The notes beneath the pieces were generated by a model that saw only the letters and a list, made by a program, of their open reading frames with translations, did no database searches and was not told the origin of the DNA. A DNA stretch of 33,765 bases, from positions 1 to 33,765 of IMG/VR virus record IMGVR_UViG_3300043411_000946. One strand, 5' to 3'. The DNA comes from a virus. Both the position numbers and the translations under genes were made by a program. The first letter of the stretch is position 1; every line of letters begins with the position of its first letter. Positions 1 through 8,464 of this stretch are shown in pieces.

Positions 1-51
1 GTCAAGGTAAATGTTGCGGTTGTAGACGAGAGCCACTCCGACGACTTTTAG
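1..51 (+). CDS. 3' end of an upstream gene (partial)
   Basis: Frame 1 is open from the window edge to a TAG at 49-51 and encodes the tail VKVNVAVVDESHSDDF. The acidic ending and the position just ahead of a possible terminator and the next ribosome binding site make this the likely C-terminus of the preceding structural gene. Only 16 residues are visible, so no function can be given. Frame 3 is also open from the edge, but it runs through the next gene's ribosome binding site and ends at 163, so I prefer frame 1. Confidence 0.5.
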   Translation, partial: VKVNVAVVDESHSDDF

Positions 52-77
52 CCTCCTCTTCGAGGCAGAACCTTTTT
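51..77 (+). terminator. weak candidate terminator hairpin
   Basis: GCCTC (51-55) pairs with GAGGC (62-66) around a 6-nt loop, and a run of five T follows at 73-77. The stem is only 5 bp and 6 nt separate it from the T run, so it would be a weak terminator at best. The CCTCCT at 52-57 could instead pair with the AGGAGG ribosome binding site at 93-98, which would make this a translational control hairpin. Neither reading is secure. Confidence 0.3.
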
Positions 78-92
78 ATCTCTATTTCCGGT

Positions 93-98
93 AGGAGG
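93..98 (+). promoter_or_regulatory. ribosome binding site AGGAGG
   Basis: A perfect AGGAGG ends 4 nt before the ATG at 103 and fixes that start. It is the strongest ribosome binding site in the window, which fits a highly made virion protein. The hexamer is complementary to CCTCCT at 52-57. Confidence 0.8.
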
Positions 99-102
99 AA
101 TT

Positions 103-636
103 ATGGACATTCAAGAGTGCGTAAAGGGACCTAGAGCTAAGGCTGTTATTGTACACGAGAGGCCATACGACTACGATGAGAAGCGTGGGATCTGGATGCG
201 TCGAGTCATTGACGAGCAGGAATCCTCCAACATCGTTACGAATGCTGGTCGTGTACGAATCCACACCTATCTCTACGGGGCTGGAGGTCAGCGAGTAGGG
301 ATCGGGGCTGGGCTCAACTACATTGCCCTATCTAACAATGCAACCGCTCCTGCTCAGTCGGATACAGTCCTGACAGGGGAGATCACGAATACAGTGCCTA
401 CGGCTGGCCTACAGCGAGCACTAGGTACCGTGACTCTTCCTACTGGGTCAGGCACTCAAACGGTCATTCAGAAGGTCTTTACCTTCACGGGCACCCCAGG
501 CCCTCAAGGAGTCCAGAAGACGGCTCTGTTTGATGATGCAACAGCAGGAACTATGGCCCATGAGATCCAGTTCGCTCCTAGGACTTTGTTCACAAACGAT
601 ACACTTACTTGCACTTTCAGTATTTCCTTGTCATAA
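103..636 (+). CDS. small phage virion (tail-associated) protein
   Basis: A 177-residue protein with an ATG start behind AGGAGG. It has no signal peptide or membrane segment and is rich in Thr, Gly and beta-prone stretches after about residue 60. Its order of motifs is SNIVTNAGRVRI (about 42-53), then an alanine/asparagine-rich strand with LNYIALSNNATAP (about 70-82), then LTGEI, then a C-terminal TCTFSISLS strand. This matches the protein at 13213, which has RNLIVKDA, VLAVGTGDTG, LYSEL and EVTWRLSF in the same order. Small phage proteins of this kind commonly sit among tail fibre and baseplate genes. I read it as a structural protein of the tail periphery; the exact role is unknown. The TAA stop lies inside a 10-bp hairpin that precedes the endonuclease gene. 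Confidence 0.85.
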   Translation: MDIQECVKGPRAKAVIVHERPYDYDEKRGIWMRRVIDEQESSNIVTNAGRVRIHTYLYGAGGQRVGIGAGLNYIALSNNATAPAQSDTVLTGEITNTVPTAGLQRALGTVTLPTGSGTQTVIQKVFTFTGTPGPQGVQKTALFDDATAGTMAHEIQFAPRTLFTNDTLTCTFSISLS

Positions 637-658
637 CAAGTACTTACGGTACTTGTTA
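634..658 (+). other. 10-bp perfect stem-loop spanning the stop codon and gap before the endonuclease gene
   Basis: TAACAAGTAC (634-643) and GTACTTGTTA (649-658) are perfect reverse complements around a 5-nt loop TTACG. The left arm starts with the TAA stop of the gene at 103, and the right arm ends 10 nt before the ATG at 669. No T run follows, so it is not an ordinary intrinsic terminator. A 3' end stabiliser, an RNase site, or a structure limiting expression of the downstream nuclease are possible roles (inference). Confidence 0.7.
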
Positions 659-668
659 AAGATTCAAC

Positions 669-1553
669 ATGGACACTTACGGTCGCATTTACGGTCTACA
701 TGACCCGGCAACTGGGGAACTCAGGTACATCGGGCAGACCATCACGTCTCTTTCTAGGAGACTCACGTTCCATATCGCCCCAAGTATCCTTAAGTCTTCT
801 AGATGTCATCGGGCGAACTGGATTCTGACCTTGGTTAATGTAGGTCTTCGTCCAGTCATCAAGGAGATCGCTACAGCCTCTTCGAGGGAGGAGCTTGATC
901 GCCTTGAGGTTGAGCACATCTCCTTGGCTAGGTTGGGTCAGGTTCGTCTCGTCAACACTGATCCTGGTGGTAACTCACAATCACCTGAGCATTACAGGCG
1001 TCTAGGGGAATCGAAGAGAGGCATCCCCCGCACCCCAGAGGTACGAGCCAAAATCTCAGCAGCTAAGAAGGGCAAACCATCCTCCAAGCGTGGCCCGATG
1101 AGCGAGGAGCAGAAGGTCAAAGTCTCCGCTTCAAGGAAGGGCAAGCTTCTTGGGGCCACTCATCATCAGTACCGTGGCGACATCTCAACAGACTTCATCC
1201 TCCAGAGAATCGCTGAGGGTTGGACGAAGGTTCAGGTAGCTGAGGAGCTTGGTGTTTCCAGTACGTTCATTCACCGTAGGTTGAACCAGGCGGGGCTTAC
1301 GGGAGAGAGTCGACCCAAGGGTAAGCGAGAAGCCTGGAACAAGGGCAAGGCCCACTCAGCAGAGCATGTTGCTAACTTTGCCGCATCTAGGAGGGGTAAG
1401 GCGACCGGGACAGACCACCACTTTTACCGACATGACATCCTGGACGAAGACCTTCGTCAAAAGGTTCAGGAGGGTCTCACCCCCTCTCAGATTGCACAGT
1501 ACTACGGGGTAGCTCGAATTACTGTTGCTAGAAGACTTAGGAAAGTAGCTTAA
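669..1553 (+). CDS. GIY-YIG homing endonuclease with NUMOD3 and two HTH units
   Basis: A 294-residue free-standing nuclease. The GIY-YIG core is seen as RIYGL (6-10) and RYIG (19-22), with candidate catalytic Arg at 30/31, candidate catalytic Glu at 80 or 82 and a conserved Asn in LVNTDPGGN (about 96). Basic NUMOD3-like segments follow (about 105-160, for example GESKRGIPRTPEVRAKIS). Two helix-turn-helix units come next: about 176-207 (AEELGVSSTFIHRRL) and about 262-292 (IAQYYGVARITVARRL). Each is preceded by a similar basic stretch ending HHQYRGDI or HHFYRHDI, so the DNA-binding part is internally duplicated. The family cleaves DNA at specific sites and drives its own spread into phages that lack the gene. 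Neighbouring genes are intact, so it is not intron-borne as far as visible. The ribosome binding site is poor (AAAGA), and the next gene's site lies in its 3' end. Confidence 0.92.
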   Translation: MDTYGRIYGLHDPATGELRYIGQTITSLSRRLTFHIAPSILKSSRCHRANWILTLVNVGLRPVIKEIATASSREELDRLEVEHISLARLGQVRLVNTDPGGNSQSPEHYRRLGESKRGIPRTPEVRAKISAAKKGKPSSKRGPMSEEQKVKVSASRKGKLLGATHHQYRGDISTDFILQRIAEGWTKVQVAEELGVSSTFIHRRLNQAGLTGESRPKGKREAWNKGKAHSAEHVANFAASRRGKATGTDHHFYRHDILDEDLRQKVQEGLTPSQIAQYYGVARITVARRLRKVA

Positions 1554-1554
1554 C

Positions 1555-4500
1555 ATGGCGTACCCTCACACCCTTGTTTGGTCCGGGTACTGGAGTACGG
1601 ACTATGCAGGTTCGCCTTGGGTTGGAGAGGCGACTGCGGGAGCTAGCTCTGGTCGTAACTTAACGGAAGCTACAAACCCTCCAACCACTGGAACTGCAAA
1701 AAACAGCCACACGCCAGCTCACTTTGATGGGGTGAACGACACTCTCACTTCGGTAGAATACATAGAAGACTTCGCGACGACCTATGTTACCGTCGATGCA
1801 GTTGTGAAGATAAACAGTGCAATAGCACCAGCTGCTGTTGTCTGGGACGACCCTTGCATCATAACTGTATGGGCAACCGCAGCTTTTTCCCTTGGGGTAA
1901 CTACCTCTGGGGTCTCTTTTGGGGTTTATACTACGACAGGATATGGGCAGACGGCTTACGTGCCGTTATCTCTTGGGGTCGTACACTCTGTTCAAGGTCG
2001 GTACGATGGTACGAATTGTTCGGTACGTGTCGATGGTGGCGCTTGGGAAAATCTGGCTATTACAGACCCTCTTGTTAATGCACCAGGAGTCCAACTCCTG
2101 GTAGGAAAGGACTACGTCGCCTCTACATTTATGGATGGGGACATCTTCAGCTTAGGTGTAGCTCCATCTGCATTTTCGGACGGTACGCTTGATGCCTTGT
2201 ACGACTACGCTAGGGATCGTTACATACTCACTCCGCTCGATGCAGCTCCAGCTGGAGATGCTTCGGTCACTGCAAGCCTCGACTTACTAGGAGCCCTAGG
2301 TTCAGGTCTAACCGGAGATGCTTCGGTCACCGCAAGTCTTGATCTACTAGGAGCCCTAGACTCAGCTCCAGCTGGAGATGCTTCGGTTACTGCAAGTCTT
2401 GATCTGTTGGGAGCCCTAGACTCAAGCCTAACCGGAGATGCTTCGGTTACTGCAAGCCTCGATTTGATAGGGTCTCTTATTCCACTCGATGCCACCCTAA
2501 CTGGAGACGCATCGGTCACTTCAAGTCTTGATCTGTTGGGAGCCCTAGATGCGGCCCTCAGTGGGGATGCTACTGTCAACTCAAGCCTCGACTTACTAGG
2601 AGCCTTAGACTCAAGCCTAGCCGGGGATGCAACTGTTAACTCAAGTCTTGATCTACTAGGAGCCTTAGACTCAAGCCTAACCGGGGATGCCTCTACCACT
2701 TCGAGTCTTGATCTGTTGGGAGCCCTAGACTCAAGCCTAACCGGGGATGCTTCTGTAAATGCAAGCCTCGATCTTATGGGTAGCGTTAGCCTAGATTCAA
2801 GTCTAGTAGGAGATGCCTCTGTTACTTCAAGTCTTGATCTGTTGGGAGCCCTAGATGCGGCCCTCAGTGGGGATGCTACTGTCAACTCAAGCCTCGACTT
2901 ACTAGGAGCCTTAGACTCAAGCCTAGCCGGGGATGCAACTGTTAACTCAAGTCTTGATCTACTAGGAGCCTTAGACTCAAGCCTAACCGGGGATGCCTCT
3001 ACCACTTCGAGTCTTGATCTGTTGGGAGCCCTAGACTCAAGCCTAACCGGGGATGCTTCTGTAAATGCAAGCCTCGATCTTATGGGTAGCGTTAGCCTAG
3101 ATTCAAGTCTAGTAGGAGATGCCTCTGTTACTTCAAGTCTTGATCTGTTGGGAGCCCTGGACGCTACCTTAGCAGGGGGTGCCTCTGTAAATGCGAGTCT
3201 TGATACCAATTTGGTTGCAGCTCTAGTAGGGGATGCCTCTGTCACAGCTAGTTTGAGCTTACTGGGAGCTATAAGCTCTACAGCAAGTGGGGATGCTTCA
3301 GTAACCTCAACTCTAACTTTAGTAGGTACTTTGGCGTCAGCTCTTGTTGGAGGTGCGATTGTCACCTCAAGCTTGAGTACGTTAGGGGTTGCAGTGCCCC
3401 TAGATGCTACGTTAGTTGGGGGGGCTACGGTTGGTGCAGCGCTGGGGCTAAGTGCTAACATGTTTGCTACGTTAGATGGGTCAGCTACAATTGGGACCCT
3501 GTCTCTAACTACGGTATCCAGCTTTCTATCCGAGTATCTCACAGTCTCTGAGGAAGTTGGGTGTTCAATTCAAGGTACTGTTTCAGTAGCGGATACGTTA
3601 ACGCTATTCGAGGCTCTCCGTACAGGGCTCTCCTTGTTCGAGAGTCAAAGTAGCACCTCGCTTCAGGTCGACTTCCCAGAGGAGCTAAGACTCGATGGGG
3701 TATCGGATGTTACAAACTACTCTGTAGCTAGCTATGGGGGTGGATTTCCTATCTCCATCCTATCCGCTACTCCAATAATTCAGACAAAAAAGTCTGGAGC
3801 ACAGGGGCAAGTTGTGGAGTCAGCTCCTGGAGTACTGTACTCTAGAGTATTTGACCTCTACTCTGATACGGCCATTCCCTCGGATATCGGGGGTTACCTA
3901 GTGCTAGGTTCAGAGTCGTTCCAAGTTACCGCTGTAGCGGGGTCTCAAGTTACCGTGAGTCGTCCTATCCCAATCTCTGGGTTGAATGGGAATTACGTTC
4001 CAGGGTCTGGGTTCACTGCTGGAACAGGTCAGCTTGTTTGGAGTATCACCACCGGAGCCTTAGGGGCCACACTGACAGTCACTGAAGGTACAGATGGGGC
4101 AAGCTATCTAGGTAGAGTGACCCACCTTCAAAGAGCTGTTAGCGGTCAAGTGTACTCCAGTCCCAGCTCGTTTACGTTCCAGGCTATTGGCACGAAGCCA
4201 AGAGTTTCTAGCGTTCAATTGTCCTCAGAGGGTACCCTACTCATTACCTTCAATGAGGATATGCGAATCGACGCAGCACTACTGGATGTTGCTGAGTACG
4301 CAATTACGGGCCCTACTAGAGTGCAGGTTGAGTCTGTCTCTATGGTAAGCTCACGAAGTATAGCTCTTTTGACTTCAGGACTTGGAGTTGGGAGTTACAA
4401 TCTAACGGTCAACGCAACAGGTACTCCTAAAGACCTAGCTGGTAACCCCATTGACCCTACCTTCAATTTGGCAGCATTCAGTGGGTCTATTCCAATTACC

Positions 4501-7500
4501 AGTAAGTCCATTTTCACAGATAAGGGGCCGATCGTAAGGCCAGCACTCACCCTTCAAAGTGGAGTGAACGGGACCATTCAGACCTTTACGACAACAACAT
4601 TTGGAGCATCAAAGATCTTCACCTCGAACGAGGTAGTTCTTCCAGGAGGTGCATTCACTTCCAGTCATGTTGGATTGCAGCTTGAGCTAGGTAATTCCAC
4701 GGTTAATGGTGGTACCTACAAGGTACTTGGGGTGGTAGCTGCAAATCGCTTGAAGCTTCAGGCTAACCTTAGGCTACCAGATGTCAATAATGGCATCCTT
4801 ACTTGGAAGCTCGTAAATCCTAGAACGGGGGAGATAGCAGATGACCCTTCGGACGTGAGTGTTCGGGTGAATGGGGTAGCTGTAGTCCCTCTTGCTGTAG
4901 TTGGGCTACTAGGTCAGGTAGTACTGCCTAGTGTACCTGCACCTACAGATACCGTTAAAATAGACTACAGTTGGATCAGCGATCCTACCGTAGAGTTCAG
5001 GCGCTTGAACTCCAAAGAGTTTCGTCTCAATGCTTGTGGCAATAACGTAGGAACCGCAAGTGGAACTCAGCATAGCTATAGATACCGTAACACCACGGTA
5101 CAGCCAGCCAAGTTTGTACCAACCGCTACGACAGCAAGTCTAGTTCAACCACTCTTTAGGGAGTTGCACTATCGGGCATTCGAGCGAGCCTACTCGGTAG
5201 CACTCAACGATCCAAATCTACTGACTCTGAATTGTCCTACACATAAGATAGCCTATGCTCCGCTATCTCGTGAGATTGTTCAGACTACTGTCAACTACTC
5301 CGCAGACACACTACCGGAGGCAGACTCCGATCCCTGGGTACGTAAAGGTTCGGGTACGGCTACAGTCACTGCTGGAAGTCTTGTTATCCAAGACACCACA
5401 GAAGGTGGGTTCCCATCAGGTAACCCTCTGTTCTGGGTAAAGGATGTAGACCTAACCTACCCTCATGTGTTCGCAGCTACTTGGCGCATGCAGGTAAACT
5501 CCTTTACCGCAAATGGAGTATTTACTGGAGTGGGCATTGGGTGGTCTGGTGGCCGTACGGCGATTGTCCTAGGTTACCTCTACGACGGGGGTACTCGTAA
5601 GCTTGGGTTCCTCAAGCGTGGATTTGGAGATGACCCATCAGGTATTACCGCTTGGTTTGGAGGAGTAACCACGAACCTTCCAGTCAACTTTGATTGGTCC
5701 ACGAATCACAGTTACCGGCTGTTCCGTAGTCGGGATGGAGTGGTTCAGTTGTTTGTGGATGGGGAGGTTATCCCTAGTCTGCAAGTTGCAGAAGCAGACC
5801 TCCCATTCCTTGAAGAGTTGAATGATCCATTCGTGCAGCTCCAAGGGGTATTCTTTGGGTCTCTTAGCAGAGAGGCCAAAAACTCTAGTTCTTGGGACTT
5901 CGTACGATACTTAAGTCAGCCTACGAACCCATCTCAAACGGCACCGGCAATTTTTGCTGGGTATGAGGGAGATCTACTACCTGAGGTAACCGCAACTCCT
6001 TGGACGCCAGTGGGGTATCATGGTAACGAGACACTTCTTGCTACGGGGTCTCTTCTTCTTGATTCTACTTCTGCAACAACCCAGTCGACCTCTACCTCCG
6101 TGGGGCTTATCGGGGGGGATTTCAAAGGGTTTACCAGAATTGAACCGCTACTTTCGGTCTCTTCCAATGTAGTGCTCGACGTAAACGTACAGCTTCGGAC
6201 TCTAACTCATGGTATAACCCCCAATGCTCTGATGGCAGCGTTGGATGACGGTAACCGACTCATTCAGCTATGTCTGTTCCCTTATCAGTCTCAACCCAAA
6301 GTAAGCTACCCAGGTCGGTCCTTGCCACAGGAAGCCTCTACCCCATGGGCAGCTCTTGGAGCAGCCACTGGGAGCATGGTAGGGCGAACGCTTAGGGTCA
6401 CGGATACCTTGACCACAGGAGGGCTGGTGTACTTCCGGGAGGACCTGGGGGCAGTTAGTTCCCCTAGCCGTATCATTGAGGCCTCGGTAGACTCTACGGC
6501 AGAGTTCAAGGTCAAAGTAGTGTCCTTCACCCCAGATGGTACGTCGATTGGGTTTTGTGGGGCTACAGTAGACATCTTCGATGGGACCCGAGCCGTTGGG
6601 TTGATGCTACGCCAAACAACTCTAGGTATATTCCAAGTAGCCTTCCACTCAGATGGGTCCTTGTTGGGAGTGGGGTCTCAATTCCTATTCAATTGGAATG
6701 ATGGTGCAACCCATATCTACCGGGTCGTAAAGAGCGCTACCGGAAACCTCGTATCTCTCTTCATAGACAACAACTTGATTGGGTCGTTCCCGTACACCTC
6801 CTTCAATGTAGGGTTGGGCAACCCTACCATGTCTTTTGGTTCGGCTACGGGCTCAAGTGTGTCCTCAACCTCCGTTGTGGATTGGGTGTATGTGAATATT
6901 TGGAGAGGCCAGTCGGCTACTCCTACCCGATATGCGGGTATCTGGAAGGGCTCTGACTCAGACTCCCTTACAGGTTACCACCTCCCACTAAAGCTAGAGT
7001 CTAAAGCTGGGGTCGTAGCTGGCAATACCCTGACAGACTCTACGGTGGACTTCGTAGCTGCTTCTGTCTCTGTGGGTAACCACCTTGTCATTGACCTTGG
7101 CCCAGATAAAGGGACCTATACGGTTGCGAGTGTTAGCACGAACACTCTAACGTTTGTTGAGTCTTTTGCGCAGACCACTGAAATGGTTGAGTACCGAATT
7201 CCTCTTCAGGTGGATTGGACACTCGCACACAAGTACCGAATCGTAAGAGACCCAGATGGGTTTGTAGCTGTTCTTCTGGATGCTACCCCAACCCCCCTCA
7301 TGCGTGTTGACTATAGTTCCGTAACCCTACCTCCTAGCTCTGTTGGAGTACCTTACATAATCAACCGAGGGCTACCCTCCGTTTCGTGGGGTTGCTTTGA
7401 TCCTACGAACCTCTCTCAATCTGCTTGGGATTACGTGAGGTATGGGGTCACTAGCTCTCCAACAGAGACAAGAATTGCGCCACACCATCAAGTTCTAAAT

Positions 7501-8403
7501 CAGCGCAATGTCATGGCCTCTCCTGAGCACTTGACGACTACAGTTGCTCACGACCACACTCAGCACTCTTCCTCCTCCACTGGGATTCCCTACCCATGGA
7601 AGGACTTCACAGACAATACCCTTAATATTGCATTCACGCGGTTGAATGAGGGTACGCCTCTCATGCCTTCAACTCAAACCTATGAAGTTCGTAGACCTAC
7701 TCCAGTGTTCGAGTTTGTCTCGGGCCTCAATCGACCTGAAGACGTACTCAACAGTGACCCCGACTTCGTTCTGAACGATGCTTCCCAACGATCCAGACTC
7801 ATTGTCCCTAAGGATGTGCTATATGACGGGCTTCAGATTACGGAAGAGACCACAGGGGAAGCCGAGCACCTCTACCCATACTCAGATGGGAACATAACAG
7901 CACTTGGTAAGCTAAATTGGACGAAAGAGGTATGCGGTACTTACCTTGCTGACGTGCTTCCTGAGCTAGACCCCAATTTTGGCACCACCTGGGTCCTTCA
8001 GTCGGATAATCCTGGGGCCACCACAACAACCGTATCGGCAGGGGTATTGACCTACTCCACCACAGCGACCCCGAACAACAACACCATTTACCGCAATGCT
8101 ACGCCACTAACTGACTCTGTTGGACTACAAACACGAGTGGACTTCAAGATTAAAGTGGTAGCTGATTCATCTCTAGGGCTTGGAGACTCGGGTATACGAT
8201 TTGGTTTCAACGCGCTAGGGCTGACAGCTTCTTTGGCCTTCGTGACCACCCCACTTGGGGACCGAGAGGTACGGCTGCTGGATCTAAACACAAATCTTGT
8301 CCTTGGGGCGATTCCATTCGACTTTCTAGATGGCCTATTTCATGTGTACCGTCTAGAGAAGAACCCTGTAACGAGTATGCTTGACGTGTCCATCGACCCA
8401 TAG
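1555..8403 (+). CDS. giant modular phage tail fibre/adhesin-like protein (2282 aa)
   Basis: ATG at 1555 follows AGGAAAG (1539-1545). Visible layout: residues 1-222, concanavalin/LamG-like head; 228-655, 21 repeats of about 20 residues built on GDASVTASLDLLGALD; about 660-725, strands with a D-x-L-x-L-x-E pattern; about 880-980, an SbsA/Big_5-type Ig-like domain (ITFNEDM ... LAGNPIDP). The rest has four concanavalin-like domains marked by H-x-Y-R-(L/V/I) strands (SYRLFRSRDG, IYRVVKSATG, KYRIVRDPDG, VYRLEKNP); the first three close with WDFVRYL, DWVYVNIW and WDYVRYG. Three copies of a small beta module are embedded (nt 3850-4050, 4611-4815, 7018-7200). The last lectin-like domain stops early, without its closing strand. 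Such domains bind glycans in known families, so a role in host adhesion is inferred. No enzyme motif is seen. Confidence 0.9.
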   Translation: MAYPHTLVWSGYWSTDYAGSPWVGEATAGASSGRNLTEATNPPTTGTAKNSHTPAHFDGVNDTLTSVEYIEDFATTYVTVDAVVKINSAIAPAAVVWDDPCIITVWATAAFSLGVTTSGVSFGVYTTTGYGQTAYVPLSLGVVHSVQGRYDGTNCSVRVDGGAWENLAITDPLVNAPGVQLLVGKDYVASTFMDGDIFSLGVAPSAFSDGTLDALYDYARDRYILTPLDAAPAGDASVTASLDLLGALGSGLTGDASVTASLDLLGALDSAPAGDASVTASLDLLGALDSSLTGDASVTASLDLIGSLIPLDATLTGDASVTSSLDLLGALDAALSGDATVNSSLDLLGALDSSLAGDATVNSSLDLLGALDSSLTGDASTTSSLDLLGALDSSLTGDASVNASLDLMGSVSLDSSLVGDASVTSSLDLLGALDAALSGDATVNSSLDLLGALDSSLAGDATVNSSLDLLGALDSSLTGDASTTSSLDLLGALDSSLTGDASVNASLDLMGSVSLDSSLVGDASVTSSLDLLGALDATLAGGASVNASLDTNLVAALVGDASVTASLSLLGAISSTASGDASVTSTLTLVGTLASALVGGAIVTSSLSTLGVAVPLDATLVGGATVGAALGLSANMFATLDGSATIGTLSLTTVSSFLSEYLTVSEEVGCSIQGTVSVADTLTLFEALRTGLSLFESQSSTSLQVDFPEELRLDGVSDVTNYSVASYGGGFPISILSATPIIQTKKSGAQGQVVESAPGVLYSRVFDLYSDTAIPSDIGGYLVLGSESFQVTAVAGSQVTVSRPIPISGLNGNYVPGSGFTAGTGQLVWSITTGALGATLTVTEGTDGASYLGRVTHLQRAVSGQVYSSPSSFTFQAIGTKPRVSSVQLSSEGTLLITFNEDMRIDAALLDVAEYAITGPTRVQVESVSMVSSRSIALLTSGLGVGSYNLTVNATGTPKDLAGNPIDPTFNLAAFSGSIPITSKSIFTDKGPIVRPALTLQSGVNGTIQTFTTTTFGASKIFTSNEVVLPGGAFTSSHVGLQLELGNSTVNGGTYKVLGVVAANRLKLQANLRLPDVNNGILTWKLVNPRTGEIADDPSDVSVRVNGVAVVPLAVVGLLGQVVLPSVPAPTDTVKIDYSWISDPTVEFRRLNSKEFRLNACGNNVGTASGTQHSYRYRNTTVQPAKFVPTATTASLVQPLFRELHYRAFERAYSVALNDPNLLTLNCPTHKIAYAPLSREIVQTTVNYSADTLPEADSDPWVRKGSGTATVTAGSLVIQDTTEGGFPSGNPLFWVKDVDLTYPHVFAATWRMQVNSFTANGVFTGVGIGWSGGRTAIVLGYLYDGGTRKLGFLKRGFGDDPSGITAWFGGVTTNLPVNFDWSTNHSYRLFRSRDGVVQLFVDGEVIPSLQVAEADLPFLEELNDPFVQLQGVFFGSLSREAKNSSSWDFVRYLSQPTNPSQTAPAIFAGYEGDLLPEVTATPWTPVGYHGNETLLATGSLLLDSTSATTQSTSTSVGLIGGDFKGFTRIEPLLSVSSNVVLDVNVQLRTLTHGITPNALMAALDDGNRLIQLCLFPYQSQPKVSYPGRSLPQEASTPWAALGAATGSMVGRTLRVTDTLTTGGLVYFREDLGAVSSPSRIIEASVDSTAEFKVKVVSFTPDGTSIGFCGATVDIFDGTRAVGLMLRQTTLGIFQVAFHSDGSLLGVGSQFLFNWNDGATHIYRVVKSATGNLVSLFIDNNLIGSFPYTSFNVGLGNPTMSFGSATGSSVSSTSVVDWVYVNIWRGQSATPTRYAGIWKGSDSDSLTGYHLPLKLESKAGVVAGNTLTDSTVDFVAASVSVGNHLVIDLGPDKGTYTVASVSTNTLTFVESFAQTTEMVEYRIPLQVDWTLAHKYRIVRDPDGFVAVLLDATPTPLMRVDYSSVTLPPSSVGVPYIINRGLPSVSWGCFDPTNLSQSAWDYVRYGVTSSPTETRIAPHHQVLNQRNVMASPEHLTTTVAHDHTQHSSSSTGIPYPWKDFTDNTLNIAFTRLNEGTPLMPSTQTYEVRRPTPVFEFVSGLNRPEDVLNSDPDFVLNDASQRSRLIVPKDVLYDGLQITEETTGEAEHLYPYSDGNITALGKLNWTKEVCGTYLADVLPELDPNFGTTWVLQSDNPGATTTTVSAGVLTYSTTATPNNNTIYRNATPLTDSVGLQTRVDFKIKVVADSSLGLGDSGIRFGFNALGLTASLAFVTTPLGDREVRLLDLNTNLVLGAIPFDFLDGLFHVYRLEKNPVTSMLDVSIDP
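2236..3520 (+). repeat. 21 tandem in-frame repeats of about 20 codons
   Basis: About 60-nt units encode variants of SSLTGDASVTASLDLLGALD. I count 21, the last six being more divergent (for example GGATVGAALGLSAN). Units 4, 9 and 14 end with a variant linker (IGSLIP or MGSVSL), giving a higher-order period of five units. The alternating polar/apolar pattern suggests a fibrous beta structure, perhaps a stalk (inference). The same repeat occurs three times in the gene at 10919. Confidence 0.95.
2518..3158 (+). repeat. perfect 306-bp tandem duplication within the repeat region
   Basis: Bases 2521-2826 and 2827-3132 are identical throughout. A further 26 bp (3133-3158) begin a third copy before it diverges, and 3 bp before each unit also match. 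The period of 306 nt is 102 codons, so the reading frame is kept and exactly five protein repeats are doubled. Neighbouring single units differ by several bases, so this larger duplication is more recent than the units themselves. Confidence 0.97.
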
Positions 8404-8464
8404 TGGGATAAAGAACTTCTACGGAAGTCCAAGGGAGCGGTAGCTCCCAAGAGGGTAACTTAAC
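8404..8464 (+). other. intergenic gap with two small hairpins
   Basis: After the TAG at 8401-8403, ACTTC (8415-8419) pairs with GAAGT (8424-8428) around TACG, a UNCG-type tetraloop. GGGAGC (8433-8438) then pairs with GCTCCC (8443-8448) around GGTA. There is no T run. GAGG at 8451-8454 serves the ATG at 8465. The first hairpin resembles one in the gap at 13172. Confidence 0.5.

Noticed and set aside
3-163. Frame-3 open stretch from the window edge
   Set aside because: It runs through the ribosome binding site and start of the 177-residue gene and encodes a Cys/Arg-rich string with no recognisable motif. The frame-1 tail ending at 51 fits better.
669-1553. Group I intron carrying the endonuclease
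   Set aside because: Flanking genes end and start cleanly, with typical C-terminal strand and ribosome binding site, and no split exon is visible, so the gene is free-standing. The same holds for the HNH gene.
2236-3520. CRISPR-like array
   Set aside because: The units are coding, of about 60 nt with no unique spacers, and stay in frame through a 2282-residue gene.
2220-3542. 440-residue open frame on the minus strand across the repeats
   Set aside because: It mirrors the plus-strand repeats in a frame kept open by their regular codons; it has no ribosome binding site and the protein is a low-complexity basic repeat. The plus-strand gene explains the region.
3838-3849. 12-bp palindrome TACTCTAGAGTA
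   Set aside because: Palindromes of this length are expected several times in a window of this size.
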